Shown here: positions 1 through 10,410 of the stretch, piece after piece
How positions within the stretch are numbered: the first letter of the stretch is position 1
How the letters are laid out: every line of letters begins with the position of its first letter
Assembly: GCA_963751355.1 (NCBI GenBank)
Contig: CAVVVS010000132.1
Location: forward strand, 1-56,817
DNA from: CAVVVS01 sp963751355
Lineage (GTDB): Bacteria; Bacteroidota; Ignavibacteria; Ignavibacteriales; Ignavibacteriaceae
Direction: 5' to 3'
Length of the DNA stretch: 56,817 bases
The notes under the pieces: generated by a model
What the model was told of the DNA's origin: nothing
What the model saw: the letters and a program-made list of their open reading frames with translations, nothing else
Database searches by the model: none
Translations under genes and position numbers: made by a program

Positions 1-1
1 T

Positions 2-1213
2 GTTGACGCCAAAGCAGATTCATCAACTGCGGACGGTTCTCAGGCACATCCCTACACACGTATTGATGTTGCATGTATGAATGCACACGATAATGATACT
101 GTTTTGGTAGCTGCGGGAACATATGGTAATGCAAATATTGGAGCTCCAAGACCGCGAAGCATTGTAATTAGATCCAAAGAAGGTCCGGAAAAAACAATTA
201 TCGACGGTTCTCAAACAGATAATAGTTTCGGTATAATAATAAGAGCCGGTACGGGTTGGACGGTTGACGGCTTCACCTTTATCAATATAGGACAAGGATT
301 TATTGCTCCGGGTTATGCTTGCGGTGTTTACTTAGATAACAGAGCGGAAACAGGAGACTCTGTTTATATGTATACAAGTGTTGTGGAGAATTGTGTCTTT
401 GATAATCCCAACATGAGAGGTATTTGGGTCCAACAAAAAACGAATGCCGTAATTCATCATAATTTATTCATAAATCCTCTTGCTGATGGTGTATACAGCT
501 TTGGCTTTACTAAAGCTTACAATAATACAGTTGTGGGAGTTGGAACAGGTTCGACATTGGGTGATAATGCATGCTTCTATCAAGCACATGATCCGAATTC
601 AGATACTTCCGGATATTTGATGGCAAAAAACAATATTTTTGCTAACAATAGTACCGGATTATCAGGCAATTGGACAATAATTACTTCCAACAATCTTTAC
701 TATAAAAACGGAACGGATACTGTTTTAGTAACTCAAGATCTTGGCGGTAATCTTTTCGATAAAGATCCTATGTTTGCAAATCCGGATTCGAATGATTATA
801 GGCTGTTGCAAGGTAGTCCTGCAATAGATGCAGGTATTAACGTAGGATTCAAATATCAGGGAAGTGCACCGAATATCGGTTACTATGAAGGTCCCGGTGT
901 TGAACCCACCGATGTTAAGAATACTCAAACACCGATTACATTCGATCTTAAGCAAAATTACCCGAATCCGTTTAATCCAACAACAACAATCAAATTCCAG
1001 TTACCCGAAAGTCAACATGTGATTTTGAATATATACAACATTCTTGGAGAAAAAGTCAGAACACTTGTTGACGGAGTACGCAATACTGGTTATTATTCTG
1101 TTCAATGGAACGGTACTAACGAGTCAGGGCAAAAAGTTGCAAGCGGAATTTATCTGTATAGAATTCAAACTGATAAATTCACAAAAGTTAACAAAATGAT
1201 GCTGCTGAAGTAA
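2..1213 (+). CDS. Secreted right-handed beta-helix protein with T9SS sorting tail (5' partial)
   Basis: The frame is open to the left edge, so the true start and any signal peptide lie outside the window; the first internal ATG (77) falls inside the domain and is not the start. The visible part reads as parallel beta-helix rungs (asparagine- and glycine-rich strands, e.g. TIIDGSQ and VVENCVFDNPNMRG), then a PAIDAG segment typical of the end of such domains. The last ~85 residues are a type A T9SS sorting domain: NYPNPFNPTTTIKFQLPE, a VRTLVDG turn, SGIYLYRIQ and a final KMMLLK. The family is exported to the cell surface by T9SS with tail removal; beta-helix proteins often bind or cleave polysaccharide, but I see no catalytic signature. 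A strong terminator follows. Confidence 0.85.
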   Translation, partial: VDAKADSSTADGSQAHPYTRIDVACMNAHDNDTVLVAAGTYGNANIGAPRPRSIVIRSKEGPEKTIIDGSQTDNSFGIIIRAGTGWTVDGFTFINIGQGFIAPGYACGVYLDNRAETGDSVYMYTSVVENCVFDNPNMRGIWVQQKTNAVIHHNLFINPLADGVYSFGFTKAYNNTVVGVGTGSTLGDNACFYQAHDPNSDTSGYLMAKNNIFANNSTGLSGNWTIITSNNLYYKNGTDTVLVTQDLGGNLFDKDPMFANPDSNDYRLLQGSPAIDAGINVGFKYQGSAPNIGYYEGPGVEPTDVKNTQTPITFDLKQNYPNPFNPTTTIKFQLPESQHVILNIYNILGEKVRTLVDGVRNTGYYSVQWNGTNESGQKVASGIYLYRIQTDKFTKVNKMMLLK

Positions 1214-1229
1214 AAACGATCGATCCAAC

Positions 1230-1265
1230 GGAGAGCCGGATGTATTTTCCGGTTCTCCTTTTTTT
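1230..1265 (+). terminator. Rho-independent terminator after the beta-helix gene
   Basis: An 11-bp stem (1230-1240 with 1248-1258, one G-T pair, 7-nt loop) is followed by seven T residues at 1259-1265. It lies 17 nt after the stop codon and separates this gene from the paralogue pair downstream. Confidence 0.9.
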
Positions 1266-1294
1266 ATTAGAAGATTTAATAAATAAAGAGAAAA

Positions 1295-3721
1295 ATGAAA
1301 TTAAAATTATTATGTTTTGCGGGAATTATATTATTTTTTTCAATATCTAAATTTTTAAAGGCACAGCAACTCAATACCATAAAACCAAATGTTATTGTTA
1401 TTAATTTTGATCCCATCATCCCGTCTTTCGGTAATAAAAGAACTCATAGCGCCTTCCACCTGCAAGATCCGGCTCAACTAGTGAATGGTTTATTACCTGA
1501 CTATAACGACATGTCTCATAATCTCGTACAATATCAAGTTGTCGACTTTCTTAATGCGGATGAATTTCCAAGTTTGGTAGACGGTTACAGATATACAAAT
1601 GCAGATCAAAATACGGCCGGTTCTTATCTTTATGCAGCTTATCACGGTCAGTGGCATACACCTAATGGGGTTGATTACAGTGCAATAGTTCGAGATTACG
1701 ATTTAGCAAGGAAAGTTGATTTAGGAGTTTACGATGAAGTCTGGATTCTTGGCGGTCCTCAATTTGGCTTTTATGAATCTCGAATGATTGGAAAGAATTC
1801 TTATTGGTGTAACTCACCCGGATTACAAAGTATAGCTTCCTCGAAGATATTTATAATGATGGGTTTTAGTTATGAAAGAAGTGTGGCTGAAATGCTACAC
1901 GACTATGGTCACCGGACAGAATCAATTATGTCTGAAGTCTATGGAGGCTGGGATATCACCAAAAGTAGAAACGATTGGGAAAGATTCACTCATAACCAAT
2001 CTCAATCTGGTGTTGCTGCCTGCGGTACTACTCATTATCCTCCTAATGGTAAATTGGATTATGATTATGCAGATACACTTCATGTATGGAGTACTGCACC
2101 TGATTGGCTAAATAACTTTCCAAACATGAAAGGTGATACTGCCTATTTAAATTATACTGCATGGGGCGGACCGGATTACCAGCAGAATTTCATGCTATGG
2201 TGGTTCAAACATATGCCTCACGTTGCCGGTACCAACTCGCATGACGGTATAACACGACTGAATAACTGGTGGGAATATTTAAATAATTTTAATAGTTACC
2301 GTGAGAGCGGGAGTACCTTAGCCCAGGGAAATTATTCTGCTCCAGCATCAAATTTAAGTGTGCAGAAAATTACGAGTGCGGATGAAAATGCATTCCTGCC
2401 AAAAATTAATAATAACGGAAGATTAGTATGGTATGAAAAAGTCGGAGATTATTTTCAAATATTTGCCTCAAATGCCGACGGAAGCGAGTTAGTACAGATT
2501 ACCCATAATCATTTTCAGAATGAAGACCCGAAGATAAATGATAATAATAAAATAGTATGGCAGGCTTTTAACGGAAAAACCTACCAAATATTCACAGCAA
2601 ATGCCGACGGTACGGATACTTTACAAATAACAAACAGTGAATACAATAATTGGCATCCGGAGATAAACAATAATAATAAGATAGTATGGGATGGTTTCGA
2701 CGGAAACGATTATGAGATATACAGCGCTAATACCGACAGTACAAATAAAACGCAGATTACAAATAATACAAATAACGATTTCGGACATCCGGAAGACGAC
2801 GTATGGCCGCAAATAAACAATAAGAATCGTGTAGTTTGGATGGGATTACACAATAGTGATTGGGATGTATTCTCAGCTAACGCAGACGGCAGCAATATGG
2901 TGAAAATCAGTGCTTCATCTAGCGATGATCAATATCCCCAAATAAATAATAATGGAATCGTTACCTTTCAAACTAGGTTATCCGGTACGAATGTTGAAAT
3001 CCACAGTGCTAATGCTGCCGGTCCATCGAGTTCCGATAAGGTCATTTTCAAAAACGGAAAAGAAAATTGGTATCCTCAGATTAATGACGGAAACGAAATT
3101 GTATGGATGAGTAATAATGGAAATGATTGGAATGTATTTAGTGCTCAATCCGATGGCAGTAATGTGAAACAGGTAAGTATCAGCGAAATAGATGATCAGT
3201 ATCCTCAAATATCGGAAAGCGGTCAAATTGCATGGCAGGGATATGACGGAAAGCATTGGCAAATTTTCTTATATGATGATGATTCCGTCTTTCAAGTTAC
3301 CAAAGGGAATTTTGATAATAAAGCACCGGCAATAAGTATTACAAATATTGTGTGGCATGGTAAAAGCGGAACAAACGGCGAAAGCCAGGTATATGCTTCA
3401 CTCGGTAAATTTACCGATGTTAAAGATAATTCAGCATTTCCTTATGAATATTCTTTATCACAGAATTATCCGAATCCGTTCAATCCAACCACAACAATTA
3501 AATTTCAATTACCGGAAACAAAGCATATAACTTTAACCGTATATAATCAATTAGGCGAGAAGGTTAAAACGCTGGTTGACGGCATTAGAAGTGCCGGTAG
3601 TTATTCAGTAACCTGGGATGGTACAAACCGGAACGGTCAAAAAGTTTCAAGCGGAATGTATGTATATAAAATACAAGCAGGGAAATTTACCAAGGTTAAT
3701 AAGATGATGATTCTCAAATAA
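1295..3721 (+). CDS. T9SS-exported protein: unrecognised N-terminal domain plus TolB-like beta-propeller (copy 1)
   Basis: 808 aa. Residues 1-24 are a signal peptide ending KAQQ. Residues ~25-345 form a domain I do not recognise, with conserved E199-x2-H202-x3-H206 (LHDYGHRTES), the Cys-containing YWCNS and AACGTTHYPP, and a His-rich HMPHVAGTNSHDG stretch near 306-317; grouped His/Glu suggest a metal site, which is inference. Residues ~365-715 hold about eight repeats of the form PxINxxxxIVW...IFxANADGxxxxQIT, the blade pattern of TolB/WD40-like propellers. The C-terminus is a type A T9SS sorting domain (NYPNPFNPTTTIKFQLPE ... KMMILK). It is followed by its own terminator and a close paralogue. 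Function unknown; a surface or extracellular hydrolase or binding protein is plausible. Confidence 0.85.
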   Translation: MKLKLLCFAGIILFFSISKFLKAQQLNTIKPNVIVINFDPIIPSFGNKRTHSAFHLQDPAQLVNGLLPDYNDMSHNLVQYQVVDFLNADEFPSLVDGYRYTNADQNTAGSYLYAAYHGQWHTPNGVDYSAIVRDYDLARKVDLGVYDEVWILGGPQFGFYESRMIGKNSYWCNSPGLQSIASSKIFIMMGFSYERSVAEMLHDYGHRTESIMSEVYGGWDITKSRNDWERFTHNQSQSGVAACGTTHYPPNGKLDYDYADTLHVWSTAPDWLNNFPNMKGDTAYLNYTAWGGPDYQQNFMLWWFKHMPHVAGTNSHDGITRLNNWWEYLNNFNSYRESGSTLAQGNYSAPASNLSVQKITSADENAFLPKINNNGRLVWYEKVGDYFQIFASNADGSELVQITHNHFQNEDPKINDNNKIVWQAFNGKTYQIFTANADGTDTLQITNSEYNNWHPEINNNNKIVWDGFDGNDYEIYSANTDSTNKTQITNNTNNDFGHPEDDVWPQINNKNRVVWMGLHNSDWDVFSANADGSNMVKISASSSDDQYPQINNNGIVTFQTRLSGTNVEIHSANAAGPSSSDKVIFKNGKENWYPQINDGNEIVWMSNNGNDWNVFSAQSDGSNVKQVSISEIDDQYPQISESGQIAWQGYDGKHWQIFLYDDDSVFQVTKGNFDNKAPAISITNIVWHGKSGTNGESQVYASLGKFTDVKDNSAFPYEYSLSQNYPNPFNPTTTIKFQLPETKHITLTVYNQLGEKVKTLVDGIRSAGSYSVTWDGTNRNGQKVSSGMYVYKIQAGKFTKVNKMMILK

Positions 3722-3733
3722 TAATTTCTTGGA

Positions 3734-3774
3734 AGAGAGTAGAAAAATTGTTTCTACTCTCTATATTTATTTTC
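3734..3774 (+). terminator. Terminator-like hairpin between the two paralogues
   Basis: A perfect 12-bp stem (3734-3745 with 3751-3762) with a 5-nt loop is followed by a T-rich but interrupted tract. It suggests that the two paralogues are transcribed separately or with attenuation. Confidence 0.75.
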
Positions 3775-3880
3775 ATTAAAGGGGTTAATTAAAAGTGATT
3801 ACTTTCCTCTATCTCATTTAAAAGGTTTACGAAAACAAATCAAACTATAAATTTTCTTCACTAATAATAAAATAGGTAAT

Positions 3881-6310
3881 ATGAAATTAAAATTTTCAGT
3901 AATAGCAGTAATTTGCATTGTGTTTTTAGCGGGGTTACAAACAATAAAAGCGCAGCAAACATATACCATCAAACCCAATGTATTCGTTTTGAACTATGAT
4001 CCGGTTTTGCCGTCCATGAATAACAGGAGACTTCATAACGTTTTTAATTGGCAAAATCCATCTACACTTGCAGACGGATTAATATCGGATTATACGGCAA
4101 TGACAGGCGGACTGGTTCAATACCATATAGTAAATTTTGTAAACATGAACGTTTTCCCGCTAAAAGCTGACGGATTCAGATATACTGATAAAGATCAAAA
4201 TACCTCAGGATCATATTTATATTCCTCAGCTCATAATGCATGGCATCAGCAGGATGGTGTTGATTACCGGGCAATTGTTCGTAATTATGACTTAGCCAGA
4301 AAGGTAGATTGGGGAGTTTATGATGAAGTTTGGATTTACGGCGCTCCTTATTTCGGATATTATGAATCAAGAATGATGGGAAAAAATTCATACTGGTGCA
4401 ATTCAAATCCATTACAGGATGTAACATCTTCAAAAATATTTGTAATGATGGGATATAATTATGAGCGCGGTGTTGCGGAAGAACTTCACGACTACGGTCA
4501 CCGTACCGAATCGATTATGTCTCATGTTTACGGAGGCTGGGATATAACTAAAAGCAGAAACGATTGGGAAAGATTTACTCATAACAAAACTCAATCAGGT
4601 GATGCTGCCTGCGGTACTACTCATTACCCTCCAAATGCTAAAGCCGATTATGACTATGCCGATACGCTGCATGTATGGAGTTCTGCACCGGATTGGTTGA
4701 ATAATTTTCCGGATTTAAAAGGCGACTCAGCATTTATTAACGACGCTGCATGGGGTGGACCGGATTACCAGCAGAATTTCATGATGTGGTGGTTCAAACA
4801 TATGCCCCACGTTGCCGGTACCAATTCACACGACGGAATAACACGTTTGAACAATTGGTGGGGATATTTAAATGATTTTAACATGTATCCGGAAAGCGGC
4901 AGTACATTAGCTCAAGGAAATTATTCCGCCCCTGCATCAATTTTGAGCGTACAAAAATTAACTACCGCAGATGAAAATGCATTTCTACCGAAAGTTAATC
5001 ACAATGGAAGATTGGTGTGGTATGAAAAGGTCGGAGATTATCTTCAGATATTTTCATCAAATGCAGATGGAAGTAATTTAGTACAGATCACCCATAATAA
5101 TTTTCAAAACGAAGATCCGAAGATTAACGATAATAACAAGATAGTCTGGCAGGCATTCAATGGAAAAACTTACCAGGTTTTCACGGCTAATGCGGACGGA
5201 ACAGATACGTTACAGATAACAAATAATGAATATAATAATTGGCATCCCGAAATAAACAATAACGATAAGATAGTTTGGGACGGTTTTGACGGTAATGATT
5301 TTGAAATATTCAGCGCAAACGTTGACGGAACAAATAAAGTTCAAATTACAAATAATTCCACAACCGATTTCGGGCATCCGGTAGATGATGAATTACCGCA
5401 GATTAACAACAAAAACCGCGTTGTATGGATGGGATTTCATAGTGATAACTGGGATATATTTGCTGCTAATGCGGACGGAAGCAATATGTTTAAATTAAGC
5501 GGCTTGTCCAACGATGATGAGTACCCTGAAATTAATGATAACGGAATAGTGGTTTATCAAAGTAAAATATCGGATACCGACGTTGAAATACTGAGTGTAA
5601 ATGCCAATAGTTCGTCAAACACCAACAAGGTTATTTACAACAGCGGAAAAGAAAACTGGTATCCTCAAATAAACAACGGTAATGAAATTGTATGGATGGG
5701 GCATAACGGAAATAACTGGAACGTGTTCAGTGCTCAATCAAACGGAAGCAATGTAAAACAAATTAGCGACAGCGGATTAGATGATCAATATCCCGGTATA
5801 TCCTCTTCGGGAGAAATTACATGGCAGGGATATGACGGAAAACATTGGCAAATATTTTTATATGAAAATGACACTGTTTATCAAGTCACTAACAATAATT
5901 TTGATAATAGGGCGCCCGCAATCAGTTATACTAATATTGTATGGCACGGAAAAAGCGGCACCGGTGGTGAAAGTCAAATTTATGCTTCGCTCGGTAAGTT
6001 TACGGATGTAGAAAATTCTGCAACTTTGCCAAATAAATTTTCATTGTCTCAAAATTATCCGAATCCATTCAACCCGGTTACGAATATAAAATTTACAATA
6101 CCGGAGAGGGAAAAAGTAAAATTAGAGATTTTTAATATTGAAGGTAAATCGATCAATACTCTTGTAGATGGTTTTTACAGCACGGGGCAGCATGATGTTC
6201 AGTGGTTCGGAAATAATATCGATGGACAACATGTAGGAAGCGGAATTTATTACTACCGTTTAAGTGCTGGTAATAAAGTATCCGTAAAAAAAATGATTTA
6301 TTTAAAGTGA
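3881..6310 (+). CDS. T9SS-exported protein: unrecognised N-terminal domain plus TolB-like beta-propeller (copy 2)
   Basis: 809 aa, a tandem paralogue of the preceding gene and collinear over the full N-terminal domain and propeller. It has a signal peptide (to ~24, ending IKAQQ). The E-x2-H-x3-H motif is kept (EELHDYGHRTES), as are YWCNS, AACGTTHYPP and HMPHVAGTNSHDG. The eight propeller repeats match blade for blade. The sorting tail has diverged more than the rest (NYPNPFNPVTNIKFTIPE, ending KKMIYLK), so the body is under stronger constraint than the tail or the tails were exchanged. The next gene starts about 80 nt downstream without an obvious terminator, so co-transcription with the GH172 gene is possible. 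Confidence 0.85.
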   Translation: MKLKFSVIAVICIVFLAGLQTIKAQQTYTIKPNVFVLNYDPVLPSMNNRRLHNVFNWQNPSTLADGLISDYTAMTGGLVQYHIVNFVNMNVFPLKADGFRYTDKDQNTSGSYLYSSAHNAWHQQDGVDYRAIVRNYDLARKVDWGVYDEVWIYGAPYFGYYESRMMGKNSYWCNSNPLQDVTSSKIFVMMGYNYERGVAEELHDYGHRTESIMSHVYGGWDITKSRNDWERFTHNKTQSGDAACGTTHYPPNAKADYDYADTLHVWSSAPDWLNNFPDLKGDSAFINDAAWGGPDYQQNFMMWWFKHMPHVAGTNSHDGITRLNNWWGYLNDFNMYPESGSTLAQGNYSAPASILSVQKLTTADENAFLPKVNHNGRLVWYEKVGDYLQIFSSNADGSNLVQITHNNFQNEDPKINDNNKIVWQAFNGKTYQVFTANADGTDTLQITNNEYNNWHPEINNNDKIVWDGFDGNDFEIFSANVDGTNKVQITNNSTTDFGHPVDDELPQINNKNRVVWMGFHSDNWDIFAANADGSNMFKLSGLSNDDEYPEINDNGIVVYQSKISDTDVEILSVNANSSSNTNKVIYNSGKENWYPQINNGNEIVWMGHNGNNWNVFSAQSNGSNVKQISDSGLDDQYPGISSSGEITWQGYDGKHWQIFLYENDTVYQVTNNNFDNRAPAISYTNIVWHGKSGTGGESQIYASLGKFTDVENSATLPNKFSLSQNYPNPFNPVTNIKFTIPEREKVKLEIFNIEGKSINTLVDGFYSTGQHDVQWFGNNIDGQHVGSGIYYYRLSAGNKVSVKKMIYLK

Positions 6311-6391
6311 ATATTAATCTCAAAAGCACAACCGAATTATTTTTTTTTGTAGTTCATTTAATACTATAAAAGATAAGTGAAGGGAATAATA

Positions 6392-9086
6392 ATGCGGTCA
6401 TTGTTTCTCTCAATAATATTATTCGTATCATTTACATTGACAACATCAAATGTTTTCGCTCAGCAAAAGTATAATCCTTTTACCCAATACGGTTCGGCAA
6501 TATTGTCTCACTTCGAAAACTTGCCGTTCTTTAGGGATAATGTTATAACGTTGAGTAACAGCAGTCATGATCCGACCGGACAAAATGCTGATGGTTCAGG
6601 CGGGCATTTTAGATATGTATGGAACGGTGAGAATGTAATGCTGGACGTTAAAGGTCCCGGAGTAGTGTACAGATTCTGGACCACAGGTTACAATGCGGAT
6701 GATAGAATTAGTTTGTATTTTGACGGAAGTTCTACTCACTACATAAATTTAACCGTTGCCGAATTTTTTAGCGGGAAATATTCTTATCTTCCATTCCCGC
6801 TTGTTGTAAATGATAATGAATCAAGCGGTGGATTTGTCAGCTATGTCCCTATCCCTTTCAGGCATTCCTTAAAAATAACCACGACAGGTGATTCATATTA
6901 TAATATTCTCTATCATAAATTTGAGCCGGGAACGAATATAAAATCTTGGAGCCCTTTTCAAAATTTAGATACGGCTCTGCAAGTTTGGAAGAATCGCGGG
7001 CAAGATCCAAAATTAAATATTGAATATAGTACTATTGATACTTCGGTTAATCTACTTCCCGGTCAAACTAAAACTTTATTTTATCTTCAAAATGGTCCTA
7101 AATCAATCGGACAAATCTTATTAAAAGTTCCTCAGCTTAATTTTGGCGCATCTGTTCAGGCAAAACAAATAACGGACAACGGGAGAGCTTTTACCGGTTA
7201 CAGTGAATATTCCGTTTCGATTGATTCTTCTGCCGATTCAGTTGAACTGATTAGGAGAATGGACTACGGAATTGCTGATCAAAAAAGCGATGTTTATGTG
7301 GATGGGCAATTTGCCGGCACATGGTATGACCAGGGAACAAATCCTCTCGATCATTGGAGAAACAGTAAGTTTATAATTCCTTCCAATCTGACAATAGGGA
7401 AGGATTCGGTTCGTATAAAAATTAAATTTGTAAGCAGCCAATTGGATTGGAATGAGTTCTTCTATTGGATATACAGTGATAATGTAAAAACAGACTCTCT
7501 GGATGTTGATAATGCCTCAAGTGAAAGTAAACATCATTACGTAATATCCGGACAGACATGGAGCGGATCTCAGACTTTTACATATCCTTCTAATGACCCT
7601 AATATTTCCAGAAACTCAGATATCTTATCTAACCTGAAGTTAAAAATAACCTGGGATGGACACGACACTTCCGAGGTTTATGCGCCTGTTGGATTGTTCT
7701 TCGGTATAGGTACCCTGAATACTTCAAAAATAAAATCAATTCCGGTTGGGGTGACGGACAGTAATTATTTTTATTGTTACTTCCCGATGCCATATTCAAA
7801 AAGTGCAAAAATCGAGTTGGAAAACGATTCAAAAGATACGTTAGAAAATATAAACACTCTTTTACGGTATGAGGATTTTACCGGCTCTTTTGATAACGTC
7901 GGATATTTTCATGCCAAGTATAATAAAGAATTCCCGACGAAATCCGGAAAAGATTACACATTTCTGAATGTAGAGGGACGAGGTCATTATGTTGGAACTA
8001 TATTGGAAGTTCCGCATGCTAACGGTTCGGGATACCTTGAAGGAGATGAGCGCTTTTATGTGGATGACTCAAGAACTCCATGTGTTTACGGTACGGGAAC
8101 AGAAGATTATTTTAACGGAGGGTGGTATTTCAACCGCGGAAAATTCAATCTGGCCACACACGGACTGTCCAATCAAAAAAGTTCCGCCAGAACGATGTAC
8201 AGATTTCATATCAGCGATCCCATAGTCTTTTATAAAAACGGAAAATTCGGAATAGAACATGGTGCTGTTGATGACGCGATTACGGATTATCAAAGCGTAG
8301 CATTTTATTATCTTAAAAAGGATCCGGGAATAGAATTAACCGATGAATTTGACGTTGGAAATGCAAATTCGGAAAATGAGCATAATTATATATTCCCGCC
8401 GAATAACGCGGCAGTTGAAAAAACATATTATTATGAAGGTGATTCCGATAATGTTGCAATAACGGATGATGGCAGCTATCTTAGCGGCGTCAGCAGTTTT
8501 GTTGCTAAGATTTAATCCTGATAATTACGGTGTCAGAATTTTACGAAGAATGGACTATTCTATCTTGAATCAATCCGCTAATGTTTATGTGGATGATTCT
8601 CTGGTTGGTACATGGTACAGTTCAGGCTCGAACAAATATAAAAAATGGAGGGATGAGTTTTATATGATTCCACCAAAATATACTTACGGAAAATCCAAAA
8701 TTAAACTAAATTTTGATGCTTCGGGCAGCGGAAATACATGGTCGGAATTTTATTATAAAATTTATTCCGTAAAAAATCCGGGAATTGTCTTGAATATAAA
8801 AAATAACCAATCAGTACATAATTCAAGTTTTAAGCTTTTTAATAATTACCCGAATCCATTCAATCCAGCTACTACAATTCGTTACAGTTTAGGTGAGAAT
8901 TCTTATGTATTATTAACCGTTTTCAATGAACTTGGTCAAAGAGTGGAAACGTTGGTAAATAAAAACCAGAGAGCGGGAATCCATATCGTTTTATTTAATG
9001 CGGAAAATATACCAAGCGGAGTTTATTTTTACCGGATTGAAGCGGGTGGGAATATGCTTGTAAGAAAAATGATAGTTTTAAAATAA
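6392..9086 (+). pseudogene. Secreted GH172 (DUF2961) enzyme with T9SS tail, split by one frameshift
   Basis: The first frame (6392-8515) encodes a signal peptide and a DUF2961 core, including the family hallmarks EGDERFYVDD and GTGTEDYFNGGWYF; DUF2961 corresponds to GH172, which cleaves or transfers fructofuranosyl and arabinofuranosyl linkages. ATG 6392 is preferred over GTG 6377 because AAGGGA sits just ahead of it. The frame ends at 8515, but frame +1 continues without loss of homology (RFNPDNYGVRILRRMDYS, repeating an earlier LIRRMDY module) through a second beta-sandwich to a T9SS tail (NNYPNPFNPATTIRYSL, ending RKMIVLK). Removing one A at 8507-8508 restores one protein of about 897 aa. 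The break is a real mutation or a sequence error; the rest looks intact. Confidence 0.8.
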
Positions 9087-9108
9087 ATTTTTTGCTAACA
9101 AAATTTGT

Positions 9109-9148
9109 AAAAAAAAATGCCCTGCAATTGATAAATAATCACAAGGCA
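9109..9148 (-). terminator. Terminator of the Rrf2 gene
   Basis: On the minus strand a 7-bp outer stem (9118-9124 with 9142-9148, one wobble) with an inner TGAT/ATCA stem is followed by nine T residues (9109-9117 as A on the plus strand). It lies about 30 nt past the Rrf2 stop. Confidence 0.8.
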
Positions 9149-9177
9149 TAAAAATAACAGATAATTAAGCGATCTAC

Positions 9178-9657
9178 TTAATTTACAATTGAAGAAGTAT
9201 CAACTTCATCTGCGAAGTTAGTAACTACAGCTTCCACATTTTTTTCCGAACCGATTAAATCTTTAAGAGTTAATTTATCTAAGACACTGTCGAGTAATGA
9301 TTGAACGGTTCGCCATAAGGACCGGATTGAGCAATCGATCGAGTGAGTGCAAATAGCTTCGTTTCCGGCATGGTCGCTGCAGAAACCTGCCTCAAATAGT
9401 CTGCCGCCTAGTACTGCCAGCACTTTGCCGATAATAATTTCATCGGGGGATCTTGAGAGTTTATATCCTCCTGTTTGTCCTCTCGTGCTTTCGATAAATC
9501 CTCCCAGACGAAGAGAACGCAATATCTTCCCGACGTTCGCAGTTGAAAGTCCTTCCAACTGGCTAATTTCAGGTATTGTTAATCCGTTGGGTGAATCGGT
9601 CATTGAAATTCTTAACAAACACCTTAAACCATATTCTTCTTGTGAACTAAATTTCAT
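9178..9657 (-). CDS. Rrf2-family transcriptional regulator, IscR/SufR-like
   Basis: 159 aa, the usual Rrf2 length. The N-terminus is the winged helix typical of the family (FSSQEEYGLRCLLRI; GLTIPEISQLEGLSTANVGKI; GGYKLSRSPDEI). Three cysteines at C93, C103 and C109 sit where IscR-type proteins bind a [2Fe-2S] cluster, though the C93-C103 gap is wider than the C-x5-C of E. coli IscR. It is the last gene on the suf strand, separated from the bacilliredoxin gene by 140 nt containing a hairpin, so it may have its own promoter. By context it probably senses Fe-S status and regulates suf; whether it represses or activates cannot be told. Confidence 0.9.
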   Translation of the reverse strand: MKFSSQEEYGLRCLLRISMTDSPNGLTIPEISQLEGLSTANVGKILRSLRLGGFIESTRGQTGGYKLSRSPDEIIIGKVLAVLGGRLFEAGFCSDHAGNEAICTHSIDCSIRSLWRTVQSLLDSVLDKLTLKDLIGSEKNVEAVVTNFADEVDTSSIVN

Positions 9658-9757
9658 ATTGTGTACTTATTTTTTTATTTATGAACATAATTCGCATTTT
9701 AGGTGAAATATGATCTAATTTGCAAATATTTTATGCAACAGCATTCTTTTTATGAGA

Positions 9758-9785
9758 ACATGCACCCCCGCAAGAGGGGGCATGT
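9758..9785. repeat. GC-rich hairpin between bacilliredoxin and Rrf2 genes
   Basis: Arms 9758-9769 and 9776-9785 pair over 10 bp with one bulged A and a 6-nt loop. It is strikingly GC-rich in an AT-rich spacer. On the minus strand it lies just after the bacilliredoxin stop, without a good T tract, so it may partly terminate or stabilise the suf transcript. On the plus strand seven T residues follow at 9793-9799. Confidence 0.6.
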
Positions 9786-9797
9786 GAACAGCTTTTT

Positions 9798-10331
9798 TTA
9801 ACTTTTGAATAACGGTATTTTTGAACCGCAAGTCCTGGCATATTCTACCTGGGCATATTGTTCGGGAGTAATAGAGGGACCTTCATTTGAACAATGTTCG
9901 TCGAATACCTCTTTTAAAATTTCGGCAATTTGTTCCGGTGCTCTGCCTTCAATTTCGTACCGCGGTATAAAGTACAGCAGCGTTCCGTTTTTAAACAATG
10001 CAATACTCGGGGAAGAAGGCGGATAACCTTCAATCTTTTGACGTACCCTGTCAACAGCATCTCTTTCCTGTCCGGCGAAACCGGTTAAAAGACTATCCGG
10101 AATTTTATTGTGCTGTAATGCCAGCGATACACCCGGACGGGCACTACCGGCTGCACAACCGCACACAGAATTAATCATAACTAATTTGGTTTTATCATCA
10201 TTCACGTCAATTGCTTTATCAACATCATCAGGTGTCAGTAGTTCTTCAAATCCTACTGCAACCAGCTCATCACGCATTGGTTGAACTGCATCCTGATCAT
10301 AAATCGGGGGACGGGAAACAATATTAAACAT
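9798..10331 (-). CDS. Bacilliredoxin, BrxA/BrxB (YphP/YqiW) family
   Basis: 177 aa. The family's CGC motif is present (NSVCGCAAGSARPG) in a thioredoxin-like fold, as is the characteristic ALFKNGTLLYFIPRYEIEGR segment. It is longer than the Bacillus proteins (~145 aa), with a C-terminal extension carrying one more Cys (ARTCGSKIP). In Firmicutes these proteins remove bacillithiol from oxidised proteins; here it is the seventh gene of the suf operon, suggesting a role in thiol redox chemistry of Fe-S assembly (inference). It starts about 80 nt after the SufT-like gene. Confidence 0.9.
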   Translation of the reverse strand: MFNIVSRPPIYDQDAVQPMRDELVAVGFEELLTPDDVDKAIDVNDDKTKLVMINSVCGCAAGSARPGVSLALQHNKIPDSLLTGFAGQERDAVDRVRQKIEGYPPSSPSIALFKNGTLLYFIPRYEIEGRAPEQIAEILKEVFDEHCSNEGPSITPEQYAQVEYARTCGSKIPLFKS

Positions 10332-10410
10332 AGTGTGTTCTCCTTATTTATTACTAATCGTTTTTTAACTAAAACTTCCTGAGCCTTTACTTATAACCCC
10401 TGATCAAATT

